This document shows positions 63,793-64,000 of a stretch of 64,000 nt of DNA, in pieces. The stretch is taken from assembly GCF_039543245.1 (NCBI RefSeq), contig NZ_BAABJJ010000004.1, forward strand, positions 56,073-120,072. The letters are read 5' to 3'. Below the pieces are notes generated by a model. It was not told where the DNA came from. It made no database searches and worked only from the letters and a program-made list of their open reading frames with translations. The first letter of the stretch is position 1, and each line of letters begins with the position of its first letter. Origin of the DNA: Algibacter_G agarivorans (lineage in GTDB: Bacteria > Bacteroidota > Bacteroidia > Flavobacteriales > Flavobacteriaceae). Made by a program: the position numbers and the translations under genes.

Positions 63793-64000
63793 TTAAGCAA
63801 AAATTCTGGTTAATCTAAAAAGGAAGAACTCTACATTTTGACACCTCTAAACTGTGCTCTAAAAGCCTTTATTTTGGCATTAAAGGATTCCGCTGAAGCA
63901 TTGGTGCTTCTGTTTATAAAGTAATTTAGGATTGACCTGTAGTTTATTGTTATTGTATTTGCAATAGTATTAAAAGCCTTAAAGCCTGTTTGTTCTACAT
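63793..64000 (-). pseudogene. ISL3-family transposase, frameshifted and cut by window edge
   Basis: This is the minus-strand C-terminal part of a DDE_Tnp_ISL3 transposase. The frame from the right edge reads NYFINRSTNASAESFNAKIK, with the catalytic Glu in SAESFNAK, then FRAQFRGVKM and a stop at 63831-63833. Adding one A to the A run at 63834-63837 restores NVEFFLFRLTRIFA and a stop at 63793-63795, the expected end of the family. A 1-nt loss has therefore broken it, or the base call is wrong. It lies inside the group II intron sequence. Confidence 0.8.

Noticed and set aside
1..64000. CRISPR arrays, tRNA or rRNA genes, phage modules, toxin-antitoxin or restriction systems
   Set aside because: I looked on both strands and saw no regularly spaced repeats, cloverleaf sequences, rRNA cores or family proteins of these systems.

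Overview
The window is AT-rich DNA from a marine member of the Flavobacteriaceae (Bacteroidota). Four things point there: a SusC/SusD pair, secreted proteins with type IX secretion (T9SS) C-terminal sorting domains, TAnnTTTG-like promoter elements, and the bacillithiol gene bshA. I cannot name the genus from the sequence alone.

Bases 1-31400 are most of a polysaccharide utilization locus (PUL) for a sulfated, probably methylated red-algal galactan such as porphyran; it continues beyond the left edge. It holds two formylglycine sulfatases, a DUF5060/DUF4038-like glycoside hydrolase, and an AraC regulator divergent from a five-gene operon (alcohol dehydrogenase, serine esterase, P450, 2Fe-2S ferredoxin, ferredoxin reductase). 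Next come two small T9SS-exported proteins, a broken GH29 fucosidase gene, a T9SS beta-helix protein, an FG-GAP/ASPIC lipoprotein, a PKD lipoprotein, SusD, SusC, an IS1595-type insertion sequence and a GH2 beta-galactosidase. The P450 trio matches the known 6-O-methyl-D-galactose demethylase system. The dehydrogenase and esterase fit conversion of the released formaldehyde to formate, and bshA at the far end suggests bacillithiol as the thiol carrier.

Bases 31600-63505 are housekeeping: RNA methyltransferases, a peptidyl-prolyl isomerase, TsaD, TamB, PfkA, GAPDH, a BadF-type kinase, an ABC ATPase, GMP reductase, a hybrid histidine kinase, RidA, LptD, an amidase, an MlaD-like protein, an Fe-S oxidoreductase pair, SerB, a GH3/beta-lactamase fusion and BshA. 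REP-like palindromes lie in several gaps. Bases 63506-64000 hold a large hairpin, the 5' part of a group II intron and a frameshifted ISL3-family transposase.

The strongest new observation is a shared promoter layout in the PUL. A CATATG-centred site lies 53-54 bp upstream of a TAAnTTT-like -7 element before four transcription units (susC, the GH2 gene and both small T9SS genes). In three of them the centre of the site is exactly 86.5 bp from the start codon. The hybrid kinase with Tyr in place of its phosphoacceptor His is a second unusual feature.
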